NCBI RefSeq assembly: GCF_028473745.1
Contig: NZ_CP101137.1
Span: 3,162,001 to 3,226,000, forward strand
Direction: 5' to 3'
DNA length: 64,000 nucleotides
From: Streptomyces sp. M92
GTDB taxonomy: Bacteria; Actinomycetota; Actinomycetes; Streptomycetales; Streptomycetaceae
Positions 20,628-29,066 of this stretch are shown in pieces (positions within the stretch are counted from its first letter, which is position 1; each line of letters opens with the position of its first letter). The translations under genes and the position numbers were made by a program. Under the pieces are notes generated by a model. That model saw nothing but the letters and a program-made list of their open reading frames with translations. It was not told the origin of the DNA and did no database searches.

Positions 20628-21074
20628 TCAGCACCAGCGCGGCGCGGGACCGATGTTGTCGATGTAGCGGGCCGCGCCCCAGGCCCAGGTGCCGTCCGTG
20701 AGGAGGTACCAGAGGGGGTTGCCCTTCACCTTGTCGCCGGGGGTCTTGCAGTAGATGTGCACGGTCTCGCCCCGGTGGGCGTACCGGATGACCTCCCCGC
20801 CGCGGGTCGGCGAGGTGCGCAGGGCGAGCCGGTCGGCGGTGACCACGCCCCGGTACCGGCCCTGTTCGTGTCGGCCGTCGCCGCCGGCCCCACCGCCGTT
20901 CCCGCCGGTGGGGCCGGCGGAGGAGCTGCCGGAGCCGGAGTTGCCGCCGCCCCACTCGTCGTTCGCGACGGCGGGCGTGACGGCGACGGCGGTGGCGAGC
21001 GCGCCGGCGGCGACCGCTGTGGCCAGGCCGCGGAAGCGGGGTGAGCGCGGGGACAGTGCGTTCAGCGGGGACAT
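20628..21074 (-). CDS. Secreted SH3-like domain protein
   Basis: A 148-residue exported protein: a signal peptide ending at about VTPAVA, a Gly/Ser-rich linker, then a bacterial SH3-like domain (residues 75-146) with two cysteines that may form a disulfide. The ATG at 21074 has GGGAGG upstream. Such proteins are common in Streptomyces and may bind cell wall; function is unproven. Confidence 0.82.
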   Translation of the reverse strand: MSPLNALSPRSPRFRGLATAVAAGALATAVAVTPAVANDEWGGGNSGSGSSSAGPTGGNGGGAGGDGRHEQGRYRGVVTADRLALRTSPTRGGEVIRYAHRGETVHIYCKTPGDKVKGNPLWYLLTDGTWAWGAARYIDNIGPAPRWC

Positions 21075-21190
21075 GGGAGTACCTCCCGGGCAGCGGACGG
21101 GGCGTGACTGATCGCCACATTAGGAGCGGCGGGTACGGTCCGCCCGTCGCACTGCGCCATCGGGGCGCGGTCCCGTCCGTACGGGTCGCG

Positions 21191-22435
21191 TCAGGGCTTG
21201 CGGGGCAGGGTCAGGGTCGCCAGCGCCCCGCCGTCCGCCGGGTTCGCGAACTCCAGCCGGGCCCCCAGCACCTCCGCCTGCCCGAGGGCGATGGTCAGCC
21301 CGAGACCGTGCCCCTTGCTCCCGCTCTCCGTGCGGAACCGCTGCGGCCCGTGGACGAGGAGGTACTCCGGATAGCCGTCCCCGTGGTCCCGTACGGTGAT
21401 CACCGGACCGTCCACCGTCAGCACCACCGGCGCCCGCCCGTGCCGGTGCGCGTTCGCGACCAGGTTGCCCAGCACCCGCTCCAGCCGCCGCCGGTCGGTC
21501 TCCACCCGCGCGTCCCGTACGACCTCCACGCGCGTGCCGGTGCCGGAGCCCCGCACGACCCGGGCGGCCAGGTCGCCCAGCGCCTCCGGCTCCGTCTCCA
21601 GCCGCTCCCGCCCGCTCTCCAGCCGGGAGATCTCCAGCAGGTCCTCGGTGAGCGTGCGCAGGGCGGCCACCCGGTCCCGCACCAGCTCGGTCGGGCGGCC
21701 CGGCGGCAGCAGCTCGGCCGCCGCGTGCAGGCCGGTGAGCGGCGTGCGCAGCTCGTGCGCCACGTCAGCGGTGAACCGCTGCTCGGCGAGCAGCTTGCCC
21801 TGCAACGACGCCGCCATGGAGTCCAGCGCGGCGGCGACCGAGGCCACCTCGTCCTGCGGGCGGGTCGGGTCCGACGCGCGAGGGTCGCCGACCCGTGCGT
21901 CGAGGTCGCCCGCGCTGATCCGCCGGGCCACCCGCGCCGTCGTGTGCAGCCGCCTGGTCACCCGCGTCACGGCGAACGCGCCGACCAGCAGCGTCGCCCC
22001 GATCGCCAGCGCCGACGACCACACGATCGCGCCGTCCAGACCGTCGATGGTGCGCTCGCCCTGGGTGTGGTCGACCCGCACCGCCAGCGCCCGGCCGCCG
22101 GCGACCGGACCCGCCGCCCACATCGTGGGGCGCCCGTCGTACTCGGCGACCATCGTGCCGCGCCGCCCCGACACCGCCAGCTCCCGCAGCGACCCGGGCA
22201 GCCCCGGCGGGTCGACGCCGGCGCTCCGCCGCAGCGGGTCGCCGGCCTCGTACGCGTCGGTGGCCTCCCGCAGCCGGGCCAGGGCCGTGTCCCGGGCCTG
22301 CCCGACGGTCTGGTTGGTCACCGAGACGTGCACCAGGACGCCGAGCAGCGCGGCGAGCGCGCAGCACATCACGGTGATGAAGACGGCCGCCTTCACCGCG
22401 AGCGGGCCGGTCCACCGGGGAAGCGCGAGCCTCAC
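21191..22435 (-). CDS. Sensor histidine kinase without adjacent response regulator
   Basis: A 414-residue membrane kinase: first membrane segment at about residues 15-37, an extracellular domain of about 110 residues, a second segment, HAMP, the H-box (FTADVAHELRTPL), the N-box (LGNLVANAHRHG) and glycine boxes (DHGDGY, GHGLGL). It begins at GTG 22435, overlapping the lipoprotein stop by GTGA. No response regulator is in this operon. The lipoprotein-kinase arrangement recalls CseA-CseC of the sigma-E system, but sigE and cseB are absent here. Confidence 0.92.
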   Translation of the reverse strand: MRLALPRWTGPLAVKAAVFITVMCCALAALLGVLVHVSVTNQTVGQARDTALARLREATDAYEAGDPLRRSAGVDPPGLPGSLRELAVSGRRGTMVAEYDGRPTMWAAGPVAGGRALAVRVDHTQGERTIDGLDGAIVWSSALAIGATLLVGAFAVTRVTRRLHTTARVARRISAGDLDARVGDPRASDPTRPQDEVASVAAALDSMAASLQGKLLAEQRFTADVAHELRTPLTGLHAAAELLPPGRPTELVRDRVAALRTLTEDLLEISRLESGRERLETEPEALGDLAARVVRGSGTGTRVEVVRDARVETDRRRLERVLGNLVANAHRHGRAPVVLTVDGPVITVRDHGDGYPEYLLVHGPQRFRTESGSKGHGLGLTIALGQAEVLGARLEFANPADGGALATLTLPRKP

Positions 22436-23184
22436 CGGGCGCTCGCCGACGGGGACGCGGACGCCGGGGGCCGCTCCGTACGCTTGCCGCCCTCGTCCGT
22501 GGGCAGCATCTCGTCGCTGGTCAGCAGCATGGCCCGCTCGTCGGGGTCCCACGTCCACTGGAGCCGGTACTCGTAGCCCGCGACCTCCGAGGGGGAGCGG
22601 ACGATCACCTTCCGTCCGGCCAGCGCCACCGCGCTCACGGCGTCCTCGTAGGACATGATCCGCACCAGCCGGTCCCCGTCGACGGTGTAGACCCGCACGG
22701 CGGTCAGCTTCTCGGGCAGCAGCCGGAAGCCCAGGGCCATCTCGGGGCGCCCGTCGCCGGTCAGGTCGCGGTAGTACGGCCGCAGCACCGGACACCGGCC
22801 GCTCCCGGCGCCCTCGCCGCAGTCCGCCATCCGGTCGGCCGTCTCGCGGTACGGCGCCCCGGTGCCCTCGTACTCGCCGGGTCGGGCGGCGATCTCGGCC
22901 CGCACGACGGCCACCGGGTCCGCCCGGCGGACGTCGCCGCCGGGGACCGCGACGCCCTTGACGGCCTCGTGGTCGACCTCGCCGATGTCGTAGGCGGGAC
23001 TCGACGCCGGCGTCAGGTCGGGCCAGAGCCGGGCCGGGCTCTGCGCCGCCGGTGTCGCGCCCGCGCCGCGCAGCCCGCCCGAGTCACCGCACGCGGCCAG
23101 CGCCCCGGTCGCCGCCACCGCCGCGAGCAGCGCGAGGGCGGCTGGGACGCGGGCGGGACGACGCCCACGGCTGCTCGGGACCAC
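22432..23184 (-). CDS. CseA-like lipoprotein coupled to sensor kinase
   Basis: A 250-residue lipoprotein. A signal peptide ends in the lipobox LAAC, so the Cys is lipidated and the rest lies outside the membrane. The body carries RPYYRDLTGDGRPEMALGFRL, similar to FG-GAP/VCBS-like repeats of secreted signal-modulating lipoproteins. The GTG at 23184 has AGGAG upstream. It is translationally coupled to the kinase, so it probably tunes its sensing, as CseA does for CseC. That functional link is inference. Confidence 0.82.
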   Translation of the reverse strand: MVPSSRGRRPARVPAALALLAAVAATGALAACGDSGGLRGAGATPAAQSPARLWPDLTPASSPAYDIGEVDHEAVKGVAVPGGDVRRADPVAVVRAEIAARPGEYEGTGAPYRETADRMADCGEGAGSGRCPVLRPYYRDLTGDGRPEMALGFRLLPEKLTAVRVYTVDGDRLVRIMSYEDAVSAVALAGRKVIVRSPSEVAGYEYRLQWTWDPDERAMLLTSDEMLPTDEGGKRTERPPASASPSASAR

Positions 23185-23261
23185 TGCACTCCTGGCGTTC
23201 GGTGATCGTTCGCAGATCGTTCGTACGGGAGTCCATTCTGCGCGCGGCCCCGCGCGGCGGG

Positions 23262-23768
23262 CTACTCGGCCAGCTCCTCCAGCAGCCGCACCGTGTCCAG
23301 GCCGGCCCGCAGGTACTCGACGAACAGCTCGTTGTGCAGCGCCCACGGCGAGCGCCGGGCCCGGATCAGCCGGACCGCCTCGTCGGCGTCGGCACCCCGG
23401 CGCATCAGCGTGTGCGCGACGACGAGACCGGAGCGGTTGTACCCGTGGAAGCAGCGGACGAGGACCGTGCGGCCGGCGTCCAGCGCCTCGCCCGCGGCCC
23501 GGGCCAGCCGGATCACCCCCGCCAGCTGGGTGCCGTCGAGGGGGCCGTCGGGGATCGGCCACACATGGTGCTCGACACCCGCGTCCGGCCCGTGTCCGGG
23601 CAGCCGCAGCAGGGTCTGCACCAGATCGAACTCGTCCCGCACGACGACGGGCTCCACCCGCCCGGCCTGCCGCCGGCACTCGTGCCCGCCCATCCACAGC
23701 CCCGGCACGATCTCCGTCCACGGCCGGCCCGGAGCCGGTACGTCGGGTCCTTGCCCACGCGTACGCAA
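23262..23768 (-). CDS. Dual-specificity protein phosphatase-like protein
   Basis: A 168-residue protein with the CX5R phosphatase loop: C106-F-H-G-Y-N-R112 followed by SG. The residue before Cys is Arg105 where most family members have His. A possible general acid lies in PIPDGPL. The TTG start at 23768 is supported by GGGGAGG six bases upstream. Proteins of this kind dephosphorylate Ser/Thr/Tyr residues; the substrate is unknown. It is divergent from the NERD gene. Confidence 0.86.
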   Translation of the reverse strand: MRTRGQGPDVPAPGRPWTEIVPGLWMGGHECRRQAGRVEPVVVRDEFDLVQTLLRLPGHGPDAGVEHHVWPIPDGPLDGTQLAGVIRLARAAGEALDAGRTVLVRCFHGYNRSGLVVAHTLMRRGADADEAVRLIRARRSPWALHNELFVEYLRAGLDTVRLLEELAE

Positions 23769-23905
23769 CGGCGCCTCCCCAAACCCGCCCGAGCAGACCG
23801 GCCCGGGGACTGTCCGGCCCCGATCTTCCCGACCGCTGTCAAAGGTAGCCCGGTTCTTGCCCGGGCAGCACCCCGCCTGCTCCCATGGTCGTGGGGTGAT
23901 GGTGC

Positions 23906-24709
23906 ATGAACGGACTGCGCGTCATACCGGCCTGGCGGCACGGTCAGGAACGGCTGTACGTCTGCCTCCCGGACGGCGGGAACGTCGCCTGGTACGACCG
24001 CGAGGCGGCCCGCGTCAACCTGCTCCGCGAGGACCGGGAGAGCGAGGTCCTCACGGCGCTGGGCCCCTTCCTCACCGGCCCGGTCACGGTCGGCCCGCCG
24101 CCGGTCCCGACCTCCGCCGAGCTGGCCCGCCTCACCCTCCACCCGGACGACGACCTCGCCCCCAACCGGCCCGGCGAGCAGCTCCTGGTCGCCCTGGAGC
24201 GCGAGCCCGGCCCGCCGCACCGGCTGCGCCCCGACCCGCGGCGCCGGGCGCTGGCGGCCGAGCAGGCGGCGGGAGCGGCCCTGGACCGCCTCGACGGCGC
24301 CGGCTGGCGCACCCTGCACTCCGTCCCGCTGCCCGGCGGCGACCGCATCCACCACCTGCTGATCGGCCCCGGCGGCCTCTTCGCCGTCCACACCCTGCCC
24401 GCCCGCCGGCAACGCGTCCACGTCACCGGCCCCCTGGTCGGGCTGGGCCGCCGCGAGCCCCGGCCCCTGCTGCGCCGGGTCCGCGCCGCCGCCGACCGCG
24501 CCGGTCACGCCCTGACGGCCGAGGTCCACGCCGTCCTGGTCCTCGTGGACCCGGCGCACGTGACCGTCCGGGAGCCGCCGCGCTCGGTCCGCGTCCTCAC
24601 CGACGGGGAGCTGCCGGGCCTGGCCCGCCTGGGCGGAACGCTCAAACCGGCGGACGTGGAGGCCCTGCACGCCATGGCCCGGGACCGGGGCACCTGGACG
24701 TCCGTCTGA
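23906..24709 (+). CDS. NERD-domain protein
   Basis: A 267-residue protein whose second half fits the nuclease-related NERD domain: AAEQAAGAALDRLDGAGWRTL, then HHLLIGPGGLFAVHT and VHAVLVLVDP. The usual catalytic positions of this restriction-like fold are only partly visible. The ATG at 23906 has GGGGTGATG upstream. It lies beside the end-joining pair, which hints at a DNA-related role, but no direct evidence exists. Confidence 0.78.
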   Translation: MNGLRVIPAWRHGQERLYVCLPDGGNVAWYDREAARVNLLREDRESEVLTALGPFLTGPVTVGPPPVPTSAELARLTLHPDDDLAPNRPGEQLLVALEREPGPPHRLRPDPRRRALAAEQAAGAALDRLDGAGWRTLHSVPLPGGDRIHHLLIGPGGLFAVHTLPARRQRVHVTGPLVGLGRREPRPLLRRVRAAADRAGHALTAEVHAVLVLVDPAHVTVREPPRSVRVLTDGELPGLARLGGTLKPADVEALHAMARDRGTWTSV

Positions 24710-24752
24710 GGACCCGGCCGGCGCGCGGGGCACCCGGGACAGGGGCCTCGGG

Positions 24753-25634
24753 TCAGGGCAGTGCGGTCGCCCGTCGCCGGTCGAGGAGCGGCGCCAGCAG
24801 GTCACCGTGGTCCCGCACCCGTGGCCCCACGTCCCCGGTCCGGAAGACGAACTGCTCCGCGTCCCGGCACCCGGCCACCTCCTCCCACGTCACCGGGGTG
24901 GAGACGGCCGGCACCGCGCGGGCCCGCACCGTGTACGGGGTGGCCGTCGTCTTTCGGGCGGCGTTCTGGCTCCAGTCGACGAACACCTTCCCCGGCCGCA
25001 GGCTGCGCGTCATCCGGTGCACCACGAGCCGCGGCAGGGCCCGCTCCGCCTCCACGGCCAGCGCCTTCGCGTACTCCGACACCCGCTCCGAGGACGCCCC
25101 CCGCACCCCCGCCAGCAGATGCAGCCCCTTCGCCCCGGACGTCTTGGCGTACGTCTCGATGCCGTCCGCCGCCAGCCGCTCCCGCAGCCACAGCGCGACC
25201 TCGCAGCAGTGCACGACGGTCGCGGGCGGTCCGGGGTCGAGGTCGAAGACCAGCCGGTCGGCCTCGTCGGGGTCGCTCGCGGTCCACTGGTGGGTGTGGA
25301 ACTCGGTCACCAGGTTCGCCGCCCACATCAGGCTCGCCAGGTCCTGCACCAGCACCATCCGGGCCGGCCCCTCCGAACGGGGGACCTCGGCCGTGGTGAC
25401 CCAGTCGGGCGTACCCGGCGGCACGTTCTTGGTGAAGAAGGCCTGGCCGTCCGGACCGTCCGGGTACCGCAGGAAGGAGACCGGACGGTCCCGCAGGTGC
25501 GGCAGCAGCACCCCGGCGGTCGTCGCGTAGTAGTGCAGCAGCTCGCCCTTGGTGAGGCCGGTCTCGGGATACAGCACCTTGTCCAGGTTGCTGAGTGCGA
25601 CCCGCCGCCCCTCCACCTCGGTGATAGGCGCCAT
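24753..25634 (-). CDS. LigD-type end-joining polymerase domain protein
   Basis: A 293-residue stand-alone primase-polymerase of the LigD PolDom family. It starts with EGRRVALSNLDKVLYPETG, carries the metal-binding DLDPG motif, KTSGAKGLHLL and VDWSQN, all typical. These enzymes fill gaps and add nucleotides at broken ends in bacterial non-homologous end joining. There is no ligase domain, so ligase must come from elsewhere. It is divergent from ku with only 41 bp between start codons, indicating shared control. Confidence 0.95.
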   Translation of the reverse strand: MAPITEVEGRRVALSNLDKVLYPETGLTKGELLHYYATTAGVLLPHLRDRPVSFLRYPDGPDGQAFFTKNVPPGTPDWVTTAEVPRSEGPARMVLVQDLASLMWAANLVTEFHTHQWTASDPDEADRLVFDLDPGPPATVVHCCEVALWLRERLAADGIETYAKTSGAKGLHLLAGVRGASSERVSEYAKALAVEAERALPRLVVHRMTRSLRPGKVFVDWSQNAARKTTATPYTVRARAVPAVSTPVTWEEVAGCRDAEQFVFRTGDVGPRVRDHGDLLAPLLDRRRATALP

Positions 25635-25675
25635 ACCATGACAATCTCACGAAACCGGCAGGAAAGGTGCGGCAC
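25635..25675. promoter_or_regulatory. Shared divergent control region of polymerase and ku genes
   Basis: Only 41 bp separate the two start codons. Both promoters must therefore overlap each other or extend into the opposite coding sequence, which would favour joint regulation of the two end-joining genes. No operator could be recognised by eye. Confidence 0.5.
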
Positions 25676-26812
25676 GTGCGATCCATCTGGAACGGCGCCA
25701 TCTCCTTCGGCCTGGTCAGCATCCCGGTCAAACTGATCAACGCGACCGAGAGCCACTCGGTCTCCTTCCGCCAGATCCACACGGAGGACGGCGGTCGCAT
25801 CCGCTACCGCAAGGTCTGCGAGCTGGAGGACCGCGAGGTGAGCCAGGCCGAGATCGGCAAGGCCTACGAGGACGCCGACGGCTCGATGATCCCGATCACC
25901 GACGAGGACCTGTCCCACCTGCCGGTCCCGACCGCGCGGACGATCGAGATCGTGGCGTTCGTCCCGCAGGAGCGCATCGACCCGCTCCAGATGGGTTCCG
26001 CGTACTACCTCGCGGCGAGCGGCGCGACCGCCGCCAAGCCCTACACCCTGCTGCGCGAGGCGCTGGGGCGCAGCGACCGGGTCGCCATCGCCAAGTTCGC
26101 GCTGCGCGGCCGGGAACGCCTCGGCATGCTCCGGGTCGCCGGCGACGCCATCGTGATGCACGGGCTGCTGTGGCCGGACGAGGTGCGCGCCCCCGAGGGC
26201 TTCGCCCCCGACACCGGCGTCACCGTCCGCGACCAGGAGCTGGACCTCGCCGACGCGCTGATGGACACGCTCGGCGAGATCGACCTGGACGACCTGCACG
26301 ACGAGTACCGCGAGGCGCTGGAGGAGGTCATCGCGGCCAAGGCGGCCGGCGAGGCGCCCCCGCAGGTCCCGGCGGAGGCGGCGCCCGGCAAGGTGCTGGA
26401 CCTGATGGCCGCGCTGGAGAGCAGCGTGCGGGCCGCCCGGGAGTCCCGGGACGGGGAAGGCGCGGGGCGGACCGAGGGCGCCGAGGTCAGGACGCTGCCG
26501 CAGCGCGAGCGGCCGGCCCGTCGGACACCGAAGGAGACCGGCGGCAAGAAGTCGACGTCGACGGCCGCGAAGAAGACGGCGGCCGGGAAGCCGGAGTCCT
26601 CGACCGCCCGGAAGCCGACGGCGAAGGCCGCCCAGCCCGCGAAGAAGACGGCGGGCCGGGCCTCCGGGAAGAAGCCGACGGACAAGACGACCGGCACGAC
26701 CGCCAAGAGCACGACCGCCAAGAGCACGACCGGCAAGAGCACGACCGGCAAGAGCACGACCGGCAAGGGCACCGCCAGGAAGACGGTGTCGTCCCGCAAG
26801 CGCAGCGCCTGA
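25676..26812 (+). CDS. ku: Ku protein, non-homologous end joining
   Basis: A 378-residue bacterial Ku. The conserved core opens with RSIWNGAISFGLVSIPVKL and includes HTEDGGRIRYRKVCELE and the DEDLSHLPVP region; it binds broken DNA ends as a homodimer and recruits LigD-type enzymes. After residue 250 comes a long Lys/Thr/Ala-rich tail with repeated KSTTG units, expected to bind DNA nonspecifically. The GTG at 25676 is chosen over GTG 25667 because of spacing from AGGAAAGG. Length exceeds the usual 270-300 residues because of the tail. Confidence 0.97.
   Translation: MRSIWNGAISFGLVSIPVKLINATESHSVSFRQIHTEDGGRIRYRKVCELEDREVSQAEIGKAYEDADGSMIPITDEDLSHLPVPTARTIEIVAFVPQERIDPLQMGSAYYLAASGATAAKPYTLLREALGRSDRVAIAKFALRGRERLGMLRVAGDAIVMHGLLWPDEVRAPEGFAPDTGVTVRDQELDLADALMDTLGEIDLDDLHDEYREALEEVIAAKAAGEAPPQVPAEAAPGKVLDLMAALESSVRAARESRDGEGAGRTEGAEVRTLPQRERPARRTPKETGGKKSTSTAAKKTAAGKPESSTARKPTAKAAQPAKKTAGRASGKKPTDKTTGTTAKSTTAKSTTGKSTTGKSTTGKGTARKTVSSRKRSA
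26700..26772 (+). repeat. 15-bp tandem repeats in the ku tail
   Basis: Five near-identical 15-bp units of the type AAGAGCACGACCGGC encode Lys-Ser-Thr-Thr-Gly/Ala. They are in frame, so copy number can vary without a frameshift. Confidence 0.85.
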
Positions 26813-26816
26813 CGGC

Positions 26817-27611
26817 TCAGCGGACGCGGTTGCGGGTCCGCAGCCGGAAGATGACCAGCCCCACCGCGCTGAACCCGGCGGCCCAGGCCAGCCCCAGCCC
26901 GAGGTGCCCCCACAGCGCGCCGTCCGCGAAGGCGCCGCCGGCCGCGAACTGCATGGGGCCGAAGGACGGGAACCACTGAAGGATCGGCTCGTTGGCGAGC
27001 GGGTTGCCCAGCGGGTTCTGCAGGAACGTGTCCATCAGCCCGCCCATGATGATCAGGAAGAAGCCCTCCAGGTCGCGCTTGACCAGCACGCCGAGGAGCA
27101 GGCCCAGAGCCCCGTAGGTGAGCGCGATGACGGTGAACCCGGCGAGCACGGCGAACCACGCGCCCACCGCCGGGCGCCAGAAGACCAGCACCGCCAGCGC
27201 GGTGTAGAGGGCGATGCCCGTGGCGACCGCCGCGACCGCCAGGGTCTTGGCTCCGATGAGGGTGGACTGCCGGTACCCGGCGAAGACGAGGCGCCGGTCG
27301 AAGGCGAGCGACTTGCGCACGGCGTCGAAGACGACGAAACCGGCGATCATCGTCACCGAGTTCAGCCCCGCCGAGATCAGGGTGAGGTGCCCGCCGTCGA
27401 CGTGCAGCATCTCACCGGTGGCGTACAGCTTGAAGTCCAGCGGCTCGCCCCCGGCCATCGCGTTCATGACCAGGTACCAGACGGGCACGAAGACCAGCAG
27501 CAGCAGACCGGCCAGCCGGTTGCGGGTCTGGTCTCGCACCGAGAAGCGCAGGGCGGTCGGGAACTGCCCGTACAGCGGTCCCGGACGGGTGGCCGGGTCA
27601 GGCGTCGACAC
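26817..27611 (-). CDS. ABC transporter permease
   Basis: A 264-residue membrane protein with about six membrane segments, typical of ABC-2 type exporter permeases. It begins at GTG 27611 with GGAAGGGAG upstream and overlaps the end of the ATPase gene by 14 bp, so both halves are co-translated. The substrate is unknown; the upstream TetR regulator suggests export of a drug-like or self-made compound. Confidence 0.88.
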   Translation of the reverse strand: MSTPDPATRPGPLYGQFPTALRFSVRDQTRNRLAGLLLLVFVPVWYLVMNAMAGGEPLDFKLYATGEMLHVDGGHLTLISAGLNSVTMIAGFVVFDAVRKSLAFDRRLVFAGYRQSTLIGAKTLAVAAVATGIALYTALAVLVFWRPAVGAWFAVLAGFTVIALTYGALGLLLGVLVKRDLEGFFLIIMGGLMDTFLQNPLGNPLANEPILQWFPSFGPMQFAAGGAFADGALWGHLGLGLAWAAGFSAVGLVIFRLRTRNRVR

Positions 27612-28335
27612 GGCGGTGCTCCCTTCCGGCCGCCGCACGCGCGGTGAGGCGGCCCTCGGCGAGGTCGGCCAGCAGGTCGAACCGGTCCTGCTCGAAGACG
27701 AGGTGGGTGATGACCACGACGGCCCTGCCGCGGGCGCGCAGATCCTCCACGAGGTCCCAGAAGCGCAGGTACGTCTCCCAGTCGAAACCCTGGTAGGGCT
27801 CGTCGAGCAGCAGTACGCCGGGGTCGTGCAGCAGGGCCAGGGTGAGGTTGAGCTTCTGCCGGGTACCGCCGGACAGCTCGCCCGCGGGGGTCCGTTCGTA
27901 GCGCTCGTAGCCCAGGGCGCGGACGAGGTCCCGGGCGCGGTCCAGGCCGGGGAGGCGGTGGGCGGCGGCGAAGTAGCGCAGGTGCTGTTCGACCGTCAGG
28001 CTGCCGTTCAGGACCGGGTCCTGGGGGCAGTACCCGAGCGACCCGGTCAGCCGGACCTCGCCGCGGTCCAGGGGCAGGGTGCCGGCGAGCGCCTTCAGGA
28101 GGGTGGACTTCCCGGCGCCGTTCTCGCCGACGACCGCGACGAGCTGGCCGGGGGTGACGGTGAGGTCGGCGCCGCGCAGGACCCGGTGGCTGCCGTACGC
28201 CTTGTGCAGGTCACGGGCGTGCAGGACGGGGGAGGAGGCGGGGTCGGGCGCGGCGGGGGTGGACGGCGGCCGTCGTACTGACGGTGCGTGCGGCGTGGAC
28301 GGTGTGCGCGGTGCGGGTGGCGGGTCGGTCGGCAT
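27598..28335 (-). CDS. ABC transporter ATP-binding protein
   Basis: A 245-residue ATPase with Walker A GENGAGKST, signature LSGGTRQKL, Walker B VLLLDEP and a switch His (VITH). The first 35 residues are a Pro-rich extension. It powers the permease encoded just downstream. It starts 20 bp after the TetR gene, so the three genes form one operon. Confidence 0.93.
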   Translation of the reverse strand: MPTDPPPAPRTPSTPHAPSVRRPPSTPAAPDPASSPVLHARDLHKAYGSHRVLRGADLTVTPGQLVAVVGENGAGKSTLLKALAGTLPLDRGEVRLTGSLGYCPQDPVLNGSLTVEQHLRYFAAAHRLPGLDRARDLVRALGYERYERTPAGELSGGTRQKLNLTLALLHDPGVLLLDEPYQGFDWETYLRFWDLVEDLRARGRAVVVITHLVFEQDRFDLLADLAEGRLTARAAAGREHRRVDA

Positions 28336-28355
28336 GTGCGGTCACCGTTGCCTTC

Positions 28356-29003
28356 CTAGGCTTCTCGGGGTGCCTTGGGGGGAGGTGGCGCGTTCAGCCC
28401 GCCCGTGTAGATGCCGAGGACCTCGGGCGCCCAGCGGGCCATGCCGTCGGACGACAGGGGGTCGGTGCCCAGCACCTCGCCGATGCGGTCGCGCAGCAGG
28501 AAGACGGCCAGGTCGTTGGCGAGCAGCAGGGCGGCACGGGCCGCGGGGTCCCGGCCGGGTACGGCCAGCCCGGCGGCCGCCAGGTCGTCCAGGGCGGCGC
28601 GGCTCAGTTCGTACAGGCGGCCGAACAGCTGTCGTCCGGCCTCCGAGTCGGCCAGCAGCAGGCGGCGGAGGTAGCCGGGCAGCGGGGAGCCTGCCGGGAA
28701 GTGGCGGGTGAACGCCGCGCTCAGGGACGCGGCGCCGGCGCCGGCGTCGAGCGGCTGCCCGTCGCTCCCGTCGCCGGTCAGTTCGCCCAGCATGGCCTCG
28801 AAGGCGGCCACGACGTGCTGGTCGACCTCCTGGCGCAGCCCGTCCTTCGAGCCGAAGTGGTGCACCACCAGCCCGGGCGACACTCCGGCCGCCGTGGCGA
28901 TCTGCCGCACGGTCACCGAGTCCGGCCCGTGGGCGGCGAACAGGCCGAGGGCCTCGTCGCGGATGAGGGCCCGGGTGGTCCGGTCCTCCGGGATTGAACG
29001 CAT
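28356..29003 (-). CDS. TetR-family regulator of the ABC operon
   Basis: A 215-residue TetR regulator with the helix-turn-helix TVRQIATAAGVSPGLVVHHFGSK and a helical effector domain. It heads the ABC transporter operon, suggesting it represses that operon. No ribosome site is evident before the ATG at 29003; an ATG at 29012 is equally possible, and the transcript may be leaderless. A dyad resembling a TetR operator lies directly upstream. Confidence 0.9.
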   Translation of the reverse strand: MRSIPEDRTTRALIRDEALGLFAAHGPDSVTVRQIATAAGVSPGLVVHHFGSKDGLRQEVDQHVVAAFEAMLGELTGDGSDGQPLDAGAGAASLSAAFTRHFPAGSPLPGYLRRLLLADSEAGRQLFGRLYELSRAALDDLAAAGLAVPGRDPAARAALLLANDLAVFLLRDRIGEVLGTDPLSSDGMARWAPEVLGIYTGGLNAPPPPKAPREA

Positions 29004-29014
29004 GTACAACATGC

Positions 29015-29028
29015 TAAACGACCGTTCA
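29015..29028. promoter_or_regulatory. Candidate TetR operator
   Basis: The dyad TAAACGACCGTTCA (core AACG-AC-CGTT) sits 12 bp before the TetR start. Many TetR repressors bind similar ACCGNNCGGT-like dyads at their own promoters. Supported by position and symmetry only. Confidence 0.5.
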
Positions 29029-29066
29029 GTCGTATGTCCAGGGAGTTCAGTCGTATGTCCAGGGAG
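29024..29066. repeat. 21-bp tandem duplication at a gene end
   Basis: GTTCAGTCGTATGTCCAGGGAG occurs at 29024-29045 and again at 29045-29066, a perfect period of 21 bp. One unit holds the stop codon and final codons of the adjacent minus-strand gene, the other lies just beyond it and abuts the TetR operator candidate. Confidence 0.9.
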
